Assembly (NCBI GenBank): GCA_963932465.1
Contig: OZ010792.1
Coordinates: 510,183,100 to 510,247,099, forward strand
Length of the DNA stretch: 64,000 nucleotides
Origin: Maratus speciosus
Taxonomy: Eukaryota; Arthropoda; Arachnida; Araneae; Salticidae
Direction: 5' to 3'
Part shown: piece after piece, positions 63,001 through 64,000 of the stretch
How positions within the stretch are numbered: position 1 is the first letter of the stretch
Layout of the letters: each line of letters begins with the position of its first letter
Position numbers and translations under genes: made by a program
Notes under the pieces: model-generated
Told to the model about the DNA's origin: nothing
The model's database searches: none
What the model saw: the letters and a program-made list of their open reading frames with translations, nothing else

Positions 63001-63182
63001 ATATTGGCGTATTTTAACATTATTGCTCCAGTGACGAATAGAGATAAGTTCATCAGTCAGGGTTAAACAATTATTTTAAAAAATTACCGTTAAGAACAGA
63101 TTAAAATATCAATTTTTCGTATGAGATAAGTATTGTGCAATAAGAAAGTGACATCATAATCAAATAGCAATATTTTAATTTA

Positions 63183-64000
63183 TTTCTGTAAACCAGTGAT
63201 TATCAAACTTTTTTGCATGCGTACCCCTTGATGAATTACGTTTGGCTGGCATATCAGTTATTTTTTGACTCAATTGATTATTGAAAAGAAAACTAGAAAC
63301 AAAGAACAAATGAAAGGATACAAAGAAACGCAGCTTTTATTTTACATGTAACGCAAGTTTTTTAATATGACAAGTGCGGTTTTTTAATTTGTACTCATAT
63401 ATTTGTTTTCGATGTTAATTTCCTGAGGTAGCGTCGTGAGTTAGCTTCAAGACCTATTGTATACTATATTTTGTTTTTAAAATAGTTAATGAGCTGAAAA
63501 ATCCTTATCACTAATTCATTTAGATGCCGTATTTAAAATGCCGTATGTTGGTTGTTAACTGAGTCTTCGCGTATCCCTTAGAACAGGGGTTCTCAAACTA
63601 TGGTACGCATACCAGTACTGGTACGTGAAGCTCTGTTTACTGGTACGCGAAAGTACGATACTCGTGAAATGAAATAAAAAAATACAACAATAATGATGGA
63701 TTGCTGGAATTCGCATTCAAAAAGATGAAGCAAACAAAATTTTGGTTAGTGAGAAAAGAAAAATACTCTCTGATATCCGTAAAAGCTCTAAAATTATTGT
63801 TTGTTTCTAGTACAACATATGTTTGTTTTAAGTGCTTTCTCGTCTCTTCTTTATTGGGTCATTCTTCAAAAAGTGTAATATTTCACTCGCAAAGCCTTTT
63901 TCAGTATTTGACATGAACTTTTTTGAATTAATTTATGTTTTCTATTGAAAGTGAAAGAAGACTATGTGTTATGTGCATACATTTTTTATAATTACTTTAT
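63183..64000. mobile_element. Two hAT-like left ends; the second runs off the window
   Basis: CAGTGATTATCAAACTTTTT followed by GCATGCGTACCCC at 63196 is one hAT-type end with no visible partner. CAGGGGTTCTCAAACTATGG followed by TACGCATACCAGTACTGG at 63586 is a second, whose right end would lie beyond the window. No transposase is read. Confidence 0.55.

Overview
The window reads as AT-rich animal nuclear DNA, most likely from an arthropod and possibly an arachnid. The host assignment is an inference from intron structure, Tc1/mariner, hAT and piggyBac-like elements, a Helitron-like end and tRNA-derived SINEs; no marker gene fixes the species. There are no operons, CRISPR arrays, rRNA genes or intact stand-alone genes.

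One host gene can be followed, on the minus strand, from 60697 down to 8672. Thirteen exons of 84-339 bp fit together with consistent splice phases and give 878 codons without a stop. The first nine (60697 to 26673) join in phase 0 and encode charged heptad-type coiled coil. A tenth exon (25461-25376) switches the phase from 0 to 2. The last three (18089 to 8672) encode a low-complexity region rich in Ser, Arg and Pro. I see neither the start codon nor the stop codon, so the gene runs off both sides or has terminal exons I cannot recognise. I cannot name it firmly: a large coiled-coil cytoskeletal or centrosomal scaffold, perhaps SOGA/MTCL-like, is the most I would say.

Nearly all remaining sequence is introns filled with mobile DNA and tandem repeats. 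From left to right: fold-back MITEs (57-843); a 79-bp satellite with a 474-bp higher-order period (1492-2970); a nest of Tc1-like elements (3895-6760); two TA-flanked elements carrying repeated copies of their own terminal motif (6890-8627, 10690-12334); a deleted mariner (16585-17218); a Helitron-like element (20408-21449); an inverted pair of tRNA-related repeats (21655-22170); a 140-bp array that contains the end of a host exon and is split by a pogo-like element (22780-25375); hAT-like, fold-back and SINE sequences (29999-37340); several TTAA-flanked piggyBac-like elements (9134-9860, 35403-36456, 36480-36690, 44424-45510, 49276-49526, 59751-60496); two hAT elements with perfect 8-bp target duplications (45886-46826, 46895-47694); a tandem pair of giant fold-backs (47751-51641); a seven-copy 150-bp minisatellite (55935-56995); a decayed Tc1 transposase with IR/DR-type ends (57474-59165); and a palindromic mariner remnant (61168-62361).

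Mobile insertions lie as close as 13 bp to host splice donors, while acceptor sides are clearer. All transposase reading frames seen are truncated or broken. I found nothing that clearly amounts to a new biological system. The most unusual structures are the four-armed fold-back pair, the TA elements with reiterated end motifs, and the array built on an exon-intron junction.
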